From: CALXJM01 sp963930325
GTDB taxonomy: Bacteria > Bacillota > Clostridia > TANB77 > CAG-508
DNA length: 13,968 bases
Direction of reading: 5' to 3'
Assembly: GCA_963930325.1 (NCBI GenBank)
Contig: CAWVME010000052.1
Location: 1-13,968, forward strand
Shown here piece after piece: positions 1-7,463 of this stretch. The notes beneath the pieces were generated by a model, which saw only the letters and a program-made list of their open reading frames with translations, did not search any database and was not told the origin of the DNA. The stretch's first letter is position 1, and the number at the start of each line of letters is the position of its first letter. The position numbers and the translations under genes were made by a program.

Positions 1-90
1 AATAAAAAAATAATTAATATTTATTATTAAAAAATTATAATTAAATAATAAGAATATCAAAATGAATTATTAATAAAAAAATAATTAATA
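1..90 (+). repeat. 19-bp direct repeat pair in AT-rich tract
   Basis: Bases 1-19 are repeated exactly at 72-90 (AATAAAAAAATAATTAATA). The tract has very low complexity, so chance identity is more likely than usual. Repeats of this kind are common in origin unwinding regions. Confidence 0.45.
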
Positions 91-135
91 AACAAATTAA
101 AAAAATATTTAATTAAATAAAAAAATAAATAATTT

Positions 136-144
136 TTATCCACA
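136..144 (+). promoter_or_regulatory. DnaA box (perfect consensus)
   Basis: The sequence TTATCCACA matches the DnaA-binding 9-mer exactly. It stands out as a GC-containing island in an otherwise A/T-only stretch. Confidence 0.6.
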
Positions 145-166
145 GGCAATACAAAATAAAAAAAAC

Positions 167-175
167 ATATCCACA
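167..175 (+). promoter_or_regulatory. DnaA box-like 9-mer (one mismatch)
   Basis: ATATCCACA differs from the consensus at the first base. It lies 31 bp downstream of the perfect box in the same orientation, so the two would face the same side of the helix. Confidence 0.5.
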
Positions 176-214
176 AATAATAATAAACAAATAGGAATAA
201 TTTTAAAATAAAAA

Positions 215-251
215 AATAATTATTTAACAAGAATATTGTTAAATAATTATT
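215..251. repeat. Perfect 16-bp inverted repeat with 5-base spacer
   Basis: The left arm 215-230 and the right arm 236-251 are exact reverse complements around the spacer GAATA. No T-run follows on either strand, so it does not look like an intrinsic terminator. It ends a few bases upstream of the likely promoter of the patatin gene and could be an operator. It could also be an origin-associated structure, or one end of a terminator for something left of the window. Confidence 0.6.
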
Positions 252-256
252 AAAAA

Positions 257-285
257 TTGTTTTAACATGTTTAAAAATATAAATT
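257..285 (+). promoter_or_regulatory. Weak candidate sigma-A promoter for the patatin gene
   Basis: TTGTTT (257-262), a 17-base spacer and TAAATT (280-285) lie 20 bases upstream of the start codon, just after the inverted repeat. An alternative -10 is TATAAA at 278-283. In such AT-rich DNA, matches of this quality arise easily. Confidence 0.3.
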
Positions 286-304
286 ATTTGAATGGAGTTT
301 TTTT

Positions 305-1166
305 ATGAATCTTGGATTATCTTTGGCCGGTGGGGGAGCAAAAGGAATTGCTCATGTGGGAGTATTAAAAGCACTAGAAGAAGAAAAAATAAAAATAGAT
401 TATATTTCTGGAACATCTTCAGGGAGTATTGTAGCTGCATTATATTCAATGCGGATATTCAGCAGAAGAAATAATGAATATTTTTAAAAAAGAAGCGAAA
501 AAAATAAAATATGTGGATGTAAAAAATATTATTAAATTAATATATGGAATTATTGTAAAAAGAAAAATAATTATTCAAGGATTTAATACAGGAGAAATAA
601 TTGAAAAAATAATAGAAAAATATAGCCAACTAAAAAGCATAATAAAAATAAAAGAAATAGAAAAGCCATTAATTATTCCAAGTGTAGATATACATACAGG
701 TAATATTTTTGCATTTTGTTCAAAAGATATAAGAGCAAAATTTTCAGACAAAATTATTTTCGATAGAGATATAGAAATAGGAAAAGCGGTAAGAGCAAGC
801 TGCAGTTATCCAGGAGTATTTTCACCATGCAGATATAAAAATAAAGAACTATTAGATGGAGGTATCAGAGAAAATATTCCGTGGAAATTAACAAAATTAA
901 TGGGAGCAGATAAAGTTATTAGTGTCGTGTTTGAAGATGAAAAAGAAAAAGAACCGTGTTGTGAAAATATTATAGAAGTTATAAGCAATTCTATTCAAAT
1001 ACTGTGTCATGAACTTGCAAACTATGAATTAGAAGGAGCCGATTATTTACTAAAAATAAAAACTCGCAAAATTGGTTTACTAGATTTAACTAGAATGGAT
1101 GAGCTATATAATTTGGGATATATAGAATGTAAAAAAAGAATAAAAGACATATCAAAAATGAGTTAA
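305..1166 (+). CDS. Patatin-like phospholipase, split by a +1 frameshift at a CGG codon
   Basis: This is a patatin/RssA-type serine lipid acyl hydrolase that would act on membrane or storage lipids. The start at 305 follows GGAG (294-297) at a 7-base gap. Frame one gives the oxyanion-loop motif GGGAKG (residues 9-14) and the nucleophile motif GTSSG with Ser38, then runs to a stop at 485-487. The rest of the family fold is in the next frame, beginning near 453. It carries the catalytic Asp in LLDGG (about residue 184 of the joined protein) and ends at 1166. Skipping the single base C452 in ATG-CGG-ATA gives ATG-GGA-TAT-TCA (M-G-Y-S), which matches family sequence and yields 286 residues, a normal length. 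The Ser and Asp of the catalytic dyad therefore lie on opposite sides of the shift, and activity requires the joined product. It is either a programmed or hungry-codon +1 shift (preferred, because walJ breaks the same way), a real pseudogene, or a sequence error. Confidence 0.85.
449..455 (+). other. Putative +1 frameshift site ATG-CGG-A in the patatin gene
   Basis: In the start frame the codons are ATG (449-451), CGG (452-454) and ATA. Continuing from GGA (453-455) restores the conserved protein. Stop codons bound the possible shift point: a stop in the downstream frame at 432-434 and one in the upstream frame at 485-487. CGG lies inside this 435-487 interval, and the restored residue is Gly, as in relatives. 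I see no strong stimulatory hairpin or nearby Shine-Dalgarno-like element. Confidence 0.6.
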
Positions 1167-1197
1167 GAAGAAAAAATTTTTAAATATAAATAAGGGA

Positions 1198-1226
1198 TCG
1201 AAAAAATATTAAATATAAAGTATAAT
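1198..1226 (+). promoter_or_regulatory. Candidate sigma-A promoter for the gene at 1277
   Basis: TCGAAA (1198-1203), a 17-base spacer and a perfect TATAAT (1221-1226) lie upstream of a strong ribosome binding site at 1264-1271. The -35 matches consensus at four of six positions. Confidence 0.45.
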
Positions 1227-1276
1227 ATAAACAACATAGTTAAATTACGAAACGAAATAATGAAAGGAGGAGTAGT

Positions 1277-1966
1277 ATGGAAAAGCAAAAAAGAGAGAAA
1301 ATAATTAAAATTATTTTAGAAATTATTCTAATTGTTTTAATTCTTATTATTTTAAACACAATTTACAAATTCTTTATAATTCAAAAAATATGGGATGCAA
1401 ATCATATTTTTAGTACAAATTACGTGCTTATTATAGAAAACGAAATACAAAGAGAAAATGGAGAGGTAGCTTATGGATTAATAAAAGATTACTATAAAGA
1501 TGGAAAATACAAAAAAGAACAGAAAGGTGTATATTTTTATAAAATTTTCAGGCCAGAGAGAGCTTCTTATGTGATAAATACAGAAACGAAAGAATATTCA
1601 ATATTACCACCAATTACTTTAGAAGAATGGGTAACAAATATAAAATTACCAACATTCCTTCCAGATACTGCTAGAAAACGTTTTACTACATTTATAATAG
1701 GAAAGACTGGTTTTGATACAGAAGAGTATGAAGGCAAAAAATACTATACGCTATCTTATGAAGCAAGCAATGAAACGAACCATTCTACTATTAAAGTATG
1801 GGTTGACAAAGAAACATATAGAGTTGTTAGAACAGAGATTATTTATTTAGGGAGAGACTATAGTGTAACTAACTATACATTAAATTTAAATGGAGCAACA
1901 GATGAAGATCTTACAATGCCAGATTTAACTGACTATACAGAAAAGCCAATCAATTATAGCACATAG
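1277..1966 (+). CDS. Membrane-anchored protein of unknown function
   Basis: This 229-residue protein has a basic N-terminus (MEKQKREK), one hydrophobic segment at about residues 9-34, and then a soluble domain that is probably extracytoplasmic. The soluble part is rich in alternating beta-type stretches. It includes TIKVWVDKETYRVVRTEI near residues 172-189, a pattern seen in LolA/LppX-like and MucB-like beta-sheet domains where a substrate-derived value is fitted to a line of strands. I cannot name the family with confidence. The start at 1277 is supported by the strong site AAAGGAGGAG at 1263-1272. It is 110 bp downstream of the patatin gene, has its own likely promoter, and is closed by a long terminator hairpin. 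There is no lipobox, so the anchor is a transmembrane helix. Confidence 0.8.
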   Translation: MEKQKREKIIKIILEIILIVLILIILNTIYKFFIIQKIWDANHIFSTNYVLIIENEIQRENGEVAYGLIKDYYKDGKYKKEQKGVYFYKIFRPERASYVINTETKEYSILPPITLEEWVTNIKLPTFLPDTARKRFTTFIIGKTGFDTEEYEGKKYYTLSYEASNETNHSTIKVWVDKETYRVVRTEIIYLGRDYSVTNYTLNLNGATDEDLTMPDLTDYTEKPINYST

Positions 1967-2008
1967 AATTTATAAGAAAAATTGTGCTGAATGAGAAAAG
2001 CGATTTTT

Positions 2009-2060
2009 CCTAAAACAAAAAACTAGTGAGTAAAAAATCTCACTAGTTTTTTGTTTTAGG
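2009..2060. terminator. Long bidirectional terminator between convergent genes
   Basis: Arms 2009-2030 and 2039-2060 are perfect 22-bp reverse complements around an 8-base loop. Each arm contains a T-run or A-run (TTTTTT in the right arm), so a shorter inner stem CTAGTGAG/CTCACTAG followed by U-rich sequence works on both strands. The right arm includes the last codons and stop of the minus-strand activase gene, so the terminator is partly encoded inside that gene. Confidence 0.85.
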
Positions 2061-5000
2061 ATATAGTTTCTTTTTTTATATTTTCAATATTTTCTTCTTG
2101 AATACTATTTTCTTTACTTATAGCATTTTTTTGCTGTAATTTTAGTTTTAAATTATCTTTTGCAACAGTCATAAGTAATTTTAAACGATTAGTCTGATTA
2201 GATTCACTTGCACCAGGGTCATAATCTACAGGAGAAATATTTGCATTTGGAAATCTTTCTCGAATTGACTTAATAACACCTTTTCCAACAACGTGATTTG
2301 GCAAACAAGCAAATGGTTGCACACATACAATGTTTGGAATTCCGTGTTCAATATATTCAATCATTTCTGCTGTTAAGAACCAGCCTTCACCAGTTTGGTT
2401 TCCAATAGATAAAACATCTTTTACTTTATCTTCTAATTCCCAAATATTACATGGCGGCATATATCCTTTTTTAGAATTAGCAAGAGCAATCTTCATATCT
2501 TTTTCCAAAATATCAATTAAATTAATGGCAAATTTAAAAATTTTTGCTTTTGCTTTGTCTGTTTTTAATAAAGTGTTAAAAGTAATTTTATGTGTAGCCA
2601 TAAATTTAACAAATCCCATAAAATCTGGAAGAATTACTTCAGCACCTTCTTTTTCCAATATATCTGCTACAAAGTTGTTTCCAAAAGGATGATATTTAAT
2701 TAAAACTTCTCCTACAATTCCTACCTTTGGTTTTTCAACACTTGTATCGAGTTCAATTTTTTCAAAATCATTAACAATATCATAAATACTTTGCTTAAAT
2801 TGTTTGTTATTTGAGTGAACTAATAATTCTTTACATTTTTCCATCCATTTATCAAATAGAGCTTGAGTTTCTCCTTTATGTACCTCATATACTCTATTTT
2901 TGGTTAACATTTTTTGTAATAAGTCACCATAGACTACCATTTTCAAAAGTTTTTCCATTAAAGAAATAGTTATTTTAAAGCCTGGCATTTTTTCCATTCC
3001 AACAATGTTGAAAGATATTACTGGAACGTTAGGGAAGCCAGCGTCTTTTAATGCTTTTTTTATAAAACCAATATAATTTGTAGCACGGCAACCTCCGCCG
3101 GTTTGAGACATGATAAGAGCAGTTTTATTAACGTCATATTCTCCAGACTCTAGGGCTTCAATCATTTGACCAGTAGTTAAAATAGATGGATAACATGCAT
3201 CATTATTAACATATTTTAGCCCAGTTTCTACCGTATGTTGTGTACAATTGCGAAGTAATTTTACATTATATCCTTCTGATTTAACAGCAGTTTCTAGTAA
3301 TTCAAAATGAATTGGAGCCATTTGAGGAATTAAAATAGTATAATCTTTTTTCATTTCCTTTGTAAAGGCAACCTTGTTTTGTTCATAGTTCCCTAAACTA
3401 GTAGAGTCTTTTTTCATTTTTAAACGTTTATTCATGCTAGCAAGAAGAGATCGAATACGAATACGTACAGCTCCCAAATTATTAACTTCATCAATTTTTA
3501 TTAAAGTATACATTTTTTCAAAGCTAGATAGAATTTCTTCTACCTGGTCTGTTGTAACAGCATCTACACCACAACCAAAAGAATTTAATTGAATTAGTTC
3601 TAAATTGTCTTGAGTACCCACAACGGAAGCTGCTGCATACAATCTTGCATGGAATACCCATTGGTCTACAACACGAATTGGTCTTTTTACTTCGCCTAAA
3701 TGTGAAATGCTATCCTCAGAAAGTACAGCTAGCCCTAAGCTTGTAATCAATGTATCAATTCCGTGGTTGACTTCTGGATCTACATGATATGGTCGGCCAG
3801 CCAAAACAATTCCTTTTAAATTATTTTCTTTTAAATATTGAAGAGTTTCTTCACCTTTTTTCTGAATATCGGTTTTAAAGTTTTTATATTCTTCAGTGGC
3901 TTTTATAGCAGCATTATATAATTCTTTTTTTGTAAAATTGTATTCTTTGAATTCTTCTAATTCTAAAATACGACTGGTTAAATTCTTAGGTTCTAGAGGC
4001 AAGAATGGATTTAAAAACTTAATATTTTTAAGTTCCTCCACATTATTCTTAATAACTTCTGAATAAGAAATAACAATTGGACAATTATAATGATTATCTG
4101 CTTTTTCATATTCTTTTCTAGAATATGGAATACAAGGATAAAAAATAGTTTTAATTCCTTTTTCTATTAAACCAATAATATGTCCATGAGCGAGTTTTGC
4201 TGGGTAACATACTGATTCAGATGGCATAGATTCCATTCCTTTTTCATATGTTTTTCGAGTGCTTTTTTCCGAAAGTATTACGCGAAATCCAAGAGAAGTG
4301 AAAAAGGTAAACCAAAAAGGATAATCTTCATACATATTCAAAACTCGAGGAATTCCGATTGTACCCCTAGGAGAGTTAGCTTCATCTAAAGGTGTATAAT
4401 TGAATAAACGCTCATATTTATATTTATATAAATTTGGCAAGTTCGTTTTTGCATTACTAATACCAGCACCACGTTCGCAACGATTTCCAGAAATAAACTT
4501 TTTACCATTGCCAAAAGAATTAATGGTAAGAAGACAGTTATTTTCGCATAAACCACAACGAGCATGAGTTGCTTTTATATCTAATAAATCAAGTTCGTTT
4601 TCTTTTAATATAGTAGATACGTGTTCCATATCCATATTGGATTCAAATTGTTCTTTAGCAAGTAAGGCCATACCAAAGGCTCCCATTAAGCCTGCGATAT
4701 CTGGACGGACTACTTCTTTTCCAACTATTAACTCGAAGCTACGAAGTACAGCATCATTATAGAAAGTACCTCCTTGAACAACAATTTTATCTCCTAAAGT
4801 ATTTACATCTCTTACTTTCATTACTTTTTGAATAGCATTTTTTACAACAGAATAAGAGAGCCCAGCAGAAATATCTCCTACGGAATAGCCTTCTTTTTGT
4901 GCTTGCTTAATTTTGGAATTCATAAATACAGTACAGCGTGAACCTAAATCAACAGGTCTTTTTGCGTTTAATGCTTCTTGTACAAATTCTTGTATAGATA

Positions 5001-6384
5001 AATTTAAGCTTTTGGCAAAAGTTTCAATAAAAGATCCACAACCAGATGAACAAGCTTCATTAAGCATAATATTATCAATTACATGATTTTTCATTTTAAT
5101 ATATTTCATATCTTGTCCACCAATGTCTACAATACTGGTTACATTTGGTTGAAATTGCTTAGCGGCTGTATAATGAGCAATTGTTTCAATTTCATTTAAA
5201 TCTACATTTAAAGCTGTTTGCACCAATTTTTCACCATATCCAGTAATTCCGCTATAACGCAATATAGCTTTTTCTGGTAAAACTGCGTATAATTTTTTTA
5301 GCATAGTAATAACACTTTTTAATGGATTCCCTTCATTACTTCCATAATCGGAGTATAATAAGTTACCATCACGATCAATTAAAACCATTTTTGTAGTAGT
5401 AGAACCAGCATCCATTCCTAAGAAACAGTCACCAGAATAAGCGTTTAAATCCTTTTTTGGTATTGTAGCTTTTTCATGTCTTTGCTTAAAATTTTTATAA
5501 TCTTCTGGCGTTTCAAACAATGGTTTTAAAGGATGAGAAGTATTATCCTGAGAATTTTTTAAAGTCTCAATCTTTTTCTCTAAAATATCTGCATTTATTG
5601 TCTGTGAGTCTAAGGAAGCAAGGGCTGCACCTTGAGCAACTAAAAGATGAGCATCTGCAGGCACAATAACTTGTTCTTCTGTTAAGTTTAAAGTTTCAAT
5701 AAATCTTTTGCGAAGTTCCGATAAATAGTTTAAGGGACCACCTAAAAAAGCAACATTTCCACGAATTGGTCTTCCGCAAGCTAATCCGCTAATAGTTTGA
5801 TTTACAACAGCTTGAAAAATAGACACAGCAATATCTTCTTTTCTTGAACCTTCGTTTAGCAAAGGTTGAACGTCTGTTTTTGCAAAAACACCACAACGAG
5901 AAGCAATAGGATAAATAGTTTGATATCCTTTGGCGAGCTCGTTTAATCCGGCAGTATCTGTGTTTAAAAGAGAAGCCATTTGATCTAAGAAGGCTCCTGT
6001 TCCACCGGCACAAGTACCATTCATTCTTTGCTCAATAAATTTATCAAAATAAATAATTTTGGCATCTTCTCCGCCAAGTTCAATAACAACATCTGTCTTA
6101 GGGATGTATTTTTCTACGGATTTTTTACAAGAAATTACTTCTTGAATAAATGGTAGCCCTAAGAATGTAGCAGCAGACATAGCTCCAGAACCAGTTAATG
6201 CAATAGTGTAATTGTCTTCTGGAAAATTTTGAATTAAACTTGTAAGAACATTACAAACTGTATTTTTTGTATCAGAAAAATGTCTTGTATAATCTTTATA
6301 AAGTATTTCCAAATTATCATTCATAACTACGATTTTAACGGTAGTAGAACCAACATCTAATCCCACATGAATGTTTTTTGACAT
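2056..6384 (-). CDS. Multidomain acyl-CoA dehydratase activase-like protein (HgdC/BcrAD-BadFG type with DUF2229)
   Basis: This 1442-residue protein fuses two ASKHA ATPase domains to dehydratase-like domains. Domain one (about 1-260) has the phosphate loop DVGSTT (10-15) and the cluster cysteines C125 (CAGGTGAF) and C164 (SRCGVFAKTD). In HgdC-type activators the corresponding cysteines hold a [4Fe-4S] cluster shared between two subunits. Domain two (about 318-585) repeats the pattern: DAGSTTTK, C445 (EACSSGCGSF), C484 (SRCTVF). A CxxCxxxC motif with a further Cys follows (C610, C613, C617, C636). The rest (about 670-1400) resembles the COG3580/COG3581 parts (DUF2229, HgdA/B-like), with conserved motifs CYPAKLAHGH, GRPYHVDPE, FGCGVDA and ACYPS. 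Known relatives use ATP to inject an electron into 2-hydroxyacyl-CoA dehydratases. The role of this long fused form is not established, and no dehydratase is adjacent. The ATG at 6384 follows AAAGGAG at an 8-base gap and a strong promoter, and the gene is transcribed alone. Confidence 0.93.
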   Translation of the reverse strand: MSKNIHVGLDVGSTTVKIVVMNDNLEILYKDYTRHFSDTKNTVCNVLTSLIQNFPEDNYTIALTGSGAMSAATFLGLPFIQEVISCKKSVEKYIPKTDVVIELGGEDAKIIYFDKFIEQRMNGTCAGGTGAFLDQMASLLNTDTAGLNELAKGYQTIYPIASRCGVFAKTDVQPLLNEGSRKEDIAVSIFQAVVNQTISGLACGRPIRGNVAFLGGPLNYLSELRKRFIETLNLTEEQVIVPADAHLLVAQGAALASLDSQTINADILEKKIETLKNSQDNTSHPLKPLFETPEDYKNFKQRHEKATIPKKDLNAYSGDCFLGMDAGSTTTKMVLIDRDGNLLYSDYGSNEGNPLKSVITMLKKLYAVLPEKAILRYSGITGYGEKLVQTALNVDLNEIETIAHYTAAKQFQPNVTSIVDIGGQDMKYIKMKNHVIDNIMLNEACSSGCGSFIETFAKSLNLSIQEFVQEALNAKRPVDLGSRCTVFMNSKIKQAQKEGYSVGDISAGLSYSVVKNAIQKVMKVRDVNTLGDKIVVQGGTFYNDAVLRSFELIVGKEVVRPDIAGLMGAFGMALLAKEQFESNMDMEHVSTILKENELDLLDIKATHARCGLCENNCLLTINSFGNGKKFISGNRCERGAGISNAKTNLPNLYKYKYERLFNYTPLDEANSPRGTIGIPRVLNMYEDYPFWFTFFTSLGFRVILSEKSTRKTYEKGMESMPSESVCYPAKLAHGHIIGLIEKGIKTIFYPCIPYSRKEYEKADNHYNCPIVISYSEVIKNNVEELKNIKFLNPFLPLEPKNLTSRILELEEFKEYNFTKKELYNAAIKATEEYKNFKTDIQKKGEETLQYLKENNLKGIVLAGRPYHVDPEVNHGIDTLITSLGLAVLSEDSISHLGEVKRPIRVVDQWVFHARLYAAASVVGTQDNLELIQLNSFGCGVDAVTTDQVEEILSSFEKMYTLIKIDEVNNLGAVRIRIRSLLASMNKRLKMKKDSTSLGNYEQNKVAFTKEMKKDYTILIPQMAPIHFELLETAVKSEGYNVKLLRNCTQHTVETGLKYVNNDACYPSILTTGQMIEALESGEYDVNKTALIMSQTGGGCRATNYIGFIKKALKDAGFPNVPVISFNIVGMEKMPGFKITISLMEKLLKMVVYGDLLQKMLTKNRVYEVHKGETQALFDKWMEKCKELLVHSNNKQFKQSIYDIVNDFEKIELDTSVEKPKVGIVGEVLIKYHPFGNNFVADILEKEGAEVILPDFMGFVKFMATHKITFNTLLKTDKAKAKIFKFAINLIDILEKDMKIALANSKKGYMPPCNIWELEDKVKDVLSIGNQTGEGWFLTAEMIEYIEHGIPNIVCVQPFACLPNHVVGKGVIKSIRERFPNANISPVDYDPGASESNQTNRLKLLMTVAKDNLKLKLQQKNAISKENSIQEENIENIKKETIS

Positions 6385-6401
6385 AATAATATCTCCTTTA
6401 C

Positions 6402-6421
6402 ACTATAAAAAACTTTATAGT
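6402..6421. repeat. Inverted repeat in the activase 5' leader
   Basis: ACTATAAA (6402-6409) and TTTATAGT (6414-6421) are perfect 8-bp arms around AAAC. The repeat lies between the promoter and the ribosome binding site of the activase gene, where a repressor site or a small leader hairpin would act. Confidence 0.5.
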
Positions 6422-6441
6422 ACATAACAAAATCATTACTA

Positions 6442-6470
6442 ATTGTATAGCAAAATAGAAATTTTGTCAA
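6442..6470 (-). promoter_or_regulatory. Sigma-A promoter of the activase gene
   Basis: Reading the minus strand, TTGACA (6470-6465) is a perfect -35, followed by a 17-base spacer and TACAAT (6447-6442). Transcription would start near 6435, giving a leader of about 50 bases that contains the inverted repeat at 6402-6421 and the ribosome binding site. Confidence 0.8.
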
Positions 6471-6619
6471 ATGAAACTATTGGAAATCTTAGGGCTCGTA
6501 AGAAAAAGAGTACATAAAAAAGAAAGATAGAAAATATTCTAAAAGTAGAACTTGTATCATATATTGTATTAGTTAAACAAAGGACTTGTTATAAACAAGG
6601 GAAAGGTGAGGTATAAAAG

Positions 6620-7177
6620 ATGAATAGTAAAAAAGTAACTTATATTTTGATTGCTATAATTGTTGTATTGTTAATTGTTTTTGCAATTTTAAAATGGCCA
6701 AAAGAAAAAGAGGAAGAAATATCAGAATATATACCAGAGCAAGAAATAACAGAAAGTCAAGCTAGGCAAACTTTAGTAACCCTATATTACTGTAATAGCG
6801 AAACAGGTGAATTATTACCAGAAGCAAGACTTATTGACGCAAAAGAGTTAATACAAAATCCATATAAAACATTAGTAGAATTATTAATAGCAGGACCAAA
6901 AAATGAAAAAGTAAAAGCTAATATTCCTCAAGGAACCGTAGTAAATTCTGCAGAATTGAAAGGAGATATGGTAATACTAGACTTATCTAAAGAATTTGTA
7001 AATGGTGTTAGTCTAGGAGAAACAGAGGAAAAGAAAATTGTTAATTCTATTGTTAATACTCTGGTAGAACTTACAGAGGTAAACTCTGTTAAAATTTTGA
7101 TTGACGGAGAAGAAAATAGAGGATTTGAAGATGGTGCGATAAATTTTAAAGAACCTTTTACTAAGGAAACAGTATAG
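6620..7177 (+). CDS. GerMN-domain membrane-anchored protein
   Basis: This 185-residue protein has a short basic N-terminus, one transmembrane segment at about residues 7-24, an acidic linker, and a GerMN-type domain at about 68-180. The domain shows the family pattern: LLIAGP, then an IPQGTVVNSAEL strand, DMVILDLSKEFVNG, and a later helix VNSIVNTLVELTEVNSVKILIDGE. GerMN domains occur in spore germination and sporulation proteins of Bacillus GerM type, usually exported or lipid-anchored near peptidoglycan. This one uses a helix anchor instead of a lipobox. The ATG at 6620 follows AAAGGTGAGG. A clear promoter is not visible; the best candidate is the weak TTCTAA-17-TATATT at 6537-6565. Its stop codon lies one base from the stop of the convergent small gene. 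Confidence 0.85.
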   Translation: MNSKKVTYILIAIIVVLLIVFAILKWPKEKEEEISEYIPEQEITESQARQTLVTLYYCNSETGELLPEARLIDAKELIQNPYKTLVELLIAGPKNEKVKANIPQGTVVNSAELKGDMVILDLSKEFVNGVSLGETEEKKIVNSIVNTLVELTEVNSVKILIDGEENRGFEDGAINFKEPFTKETV

Positions 7178-7178
7178 G

Positions 7179-7352
7179 TTATTTTAGCAGATGATATAAT
7201 TTAATATAATTAAGGACTTTATCTATATGGTTTAAAAAGTTTTCAACTTCTTTTAAAGAATGTATAGTATTGTCCTTTTTTTGTTTAAAATCAAAATTTT
7301 TTCTTTTACATGTTTCTCGATATTCGGGAAATTGAGACAAATGATTTTCCAT
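7179..7352 (-). CDS. Small hypothetical protein, 57 residues
   Basis: I do not recognise this product. An in-frame ATG exists at 7367, but the site GGAGG (7365-7361 on the minus strand) lies just inside it and is 8 bases from the ATG at 7352, so 7352 is the likely start. The protein is hydrophilic and probably helical, with a Lys-rich middle (CKRKNFDFKQKK), one Cys, and a C-terminal stretch of evenly spaced Leu, Val and Ile that could be an amphipathic helix. No transmembrane segment is evident. It ends convergent with the GerMN gene, and its start region faces the trmN6 promoter. The good ribosome binding site argues that it is real, but without homologues this stays uncertain. I compared it with Spo0E-type small regulators and saw no clear match. 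Confidence 0.5.
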   Translation of the reverse strand: MENHLSQFPEYRETCKRKNFDFKQKKDNTIHSLKEVENFLNHIDKVLNYIKLYHLLK

Positions 7353-7407
7353 TATAAAAACCTCCATTCAAGCACTATATCGTTCTTGCAAAGTGTATAA
7401 AATAAAG

Positions 7408-7436
7408 TAGACTTTTAAATGCTTTTGCTATATAAT
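7408..7436 (+). promoter_or_regulatory. Sigma-A promoter of trmN6-rsmI
   Basis: TAGACT (7408-7413), a 17-base spacer and TATAAT (7431-7436) lie upstream of trmN6. A TG two bases upstream of an overlapping TATATA (7429-7434) offers an extended -10. Transcription would start near 7443, about 20 bases before the start codon. Confidence 0.6.
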
Positions 7437-7463
7437 ATGATAAAAAAACAAAAAGGATAAAAA

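Larger units (their letters stand above)
1..250. other. Candidate replication origin (oriC-like) AT-rich region
   Basis: This stretch has no plausible gene and is almost entirely A and T. It contains one perfect DnaA box, TTATCCACA (136-144), and a one-mismatch copy, ATATCCACA (167-175). Both lie in the same orientation, 31 bp apart, close to three helical turns. An A/T-only tract of about 130 bp flanks them on the left and could act as an unwinding element. A 19-bp direct repeat and a 16-bp inverted repeat lie in the same region. Bacterial oriC regions combine DnaA boxes with an AT-rich unwinding region. The trmN6-rsmI-abrB order downstream is origin-proximal in Bacillus subtilis, which agrees. 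Neither dnaA nor rpmH is visible, so this is an inference. It could instead be an ordinary AT-rich spacer or the edge of the true origin. Confidence 0.5.

Noticed and set aside
220..246. Rex redox-repressor operator in the 215-251 inverted repeat
   Set aside because: Rex sites read TTGTTAA...TTAACAA; here the half-sites are in the opposite order (TTAACAA...TTGTTAA), so the match is only superficial.
292..474. Alternative start ATG at 292 upstream of the patatin gene
   Set aside because: It opens a different frame with no family resemblance, and GGAG at 294-297 lies inside it, correctly spaced for the ATG at 305.
305..1166. Plain pseudogene call for the patatin gene
   Set aside because: There is a single one-base lesion with otherwise intact motifs on both sides, and the same CGG context recurs in walJ. 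Recoding is more likely, although decay is not excluded.
6585..6599. Small inverted repeat CTTGTT-ATA-AACAAG before the GerMN gene
   Set aside because: The arms are 6 bp with a 3-base loop in AT-rich DNA. It is too weak to call an operator.
7179..7367. Longer 62-residue version of the small protein starting at 7367
   Set aside because: The extra five codons include the ribosome binding site used by the ATG at 7352.
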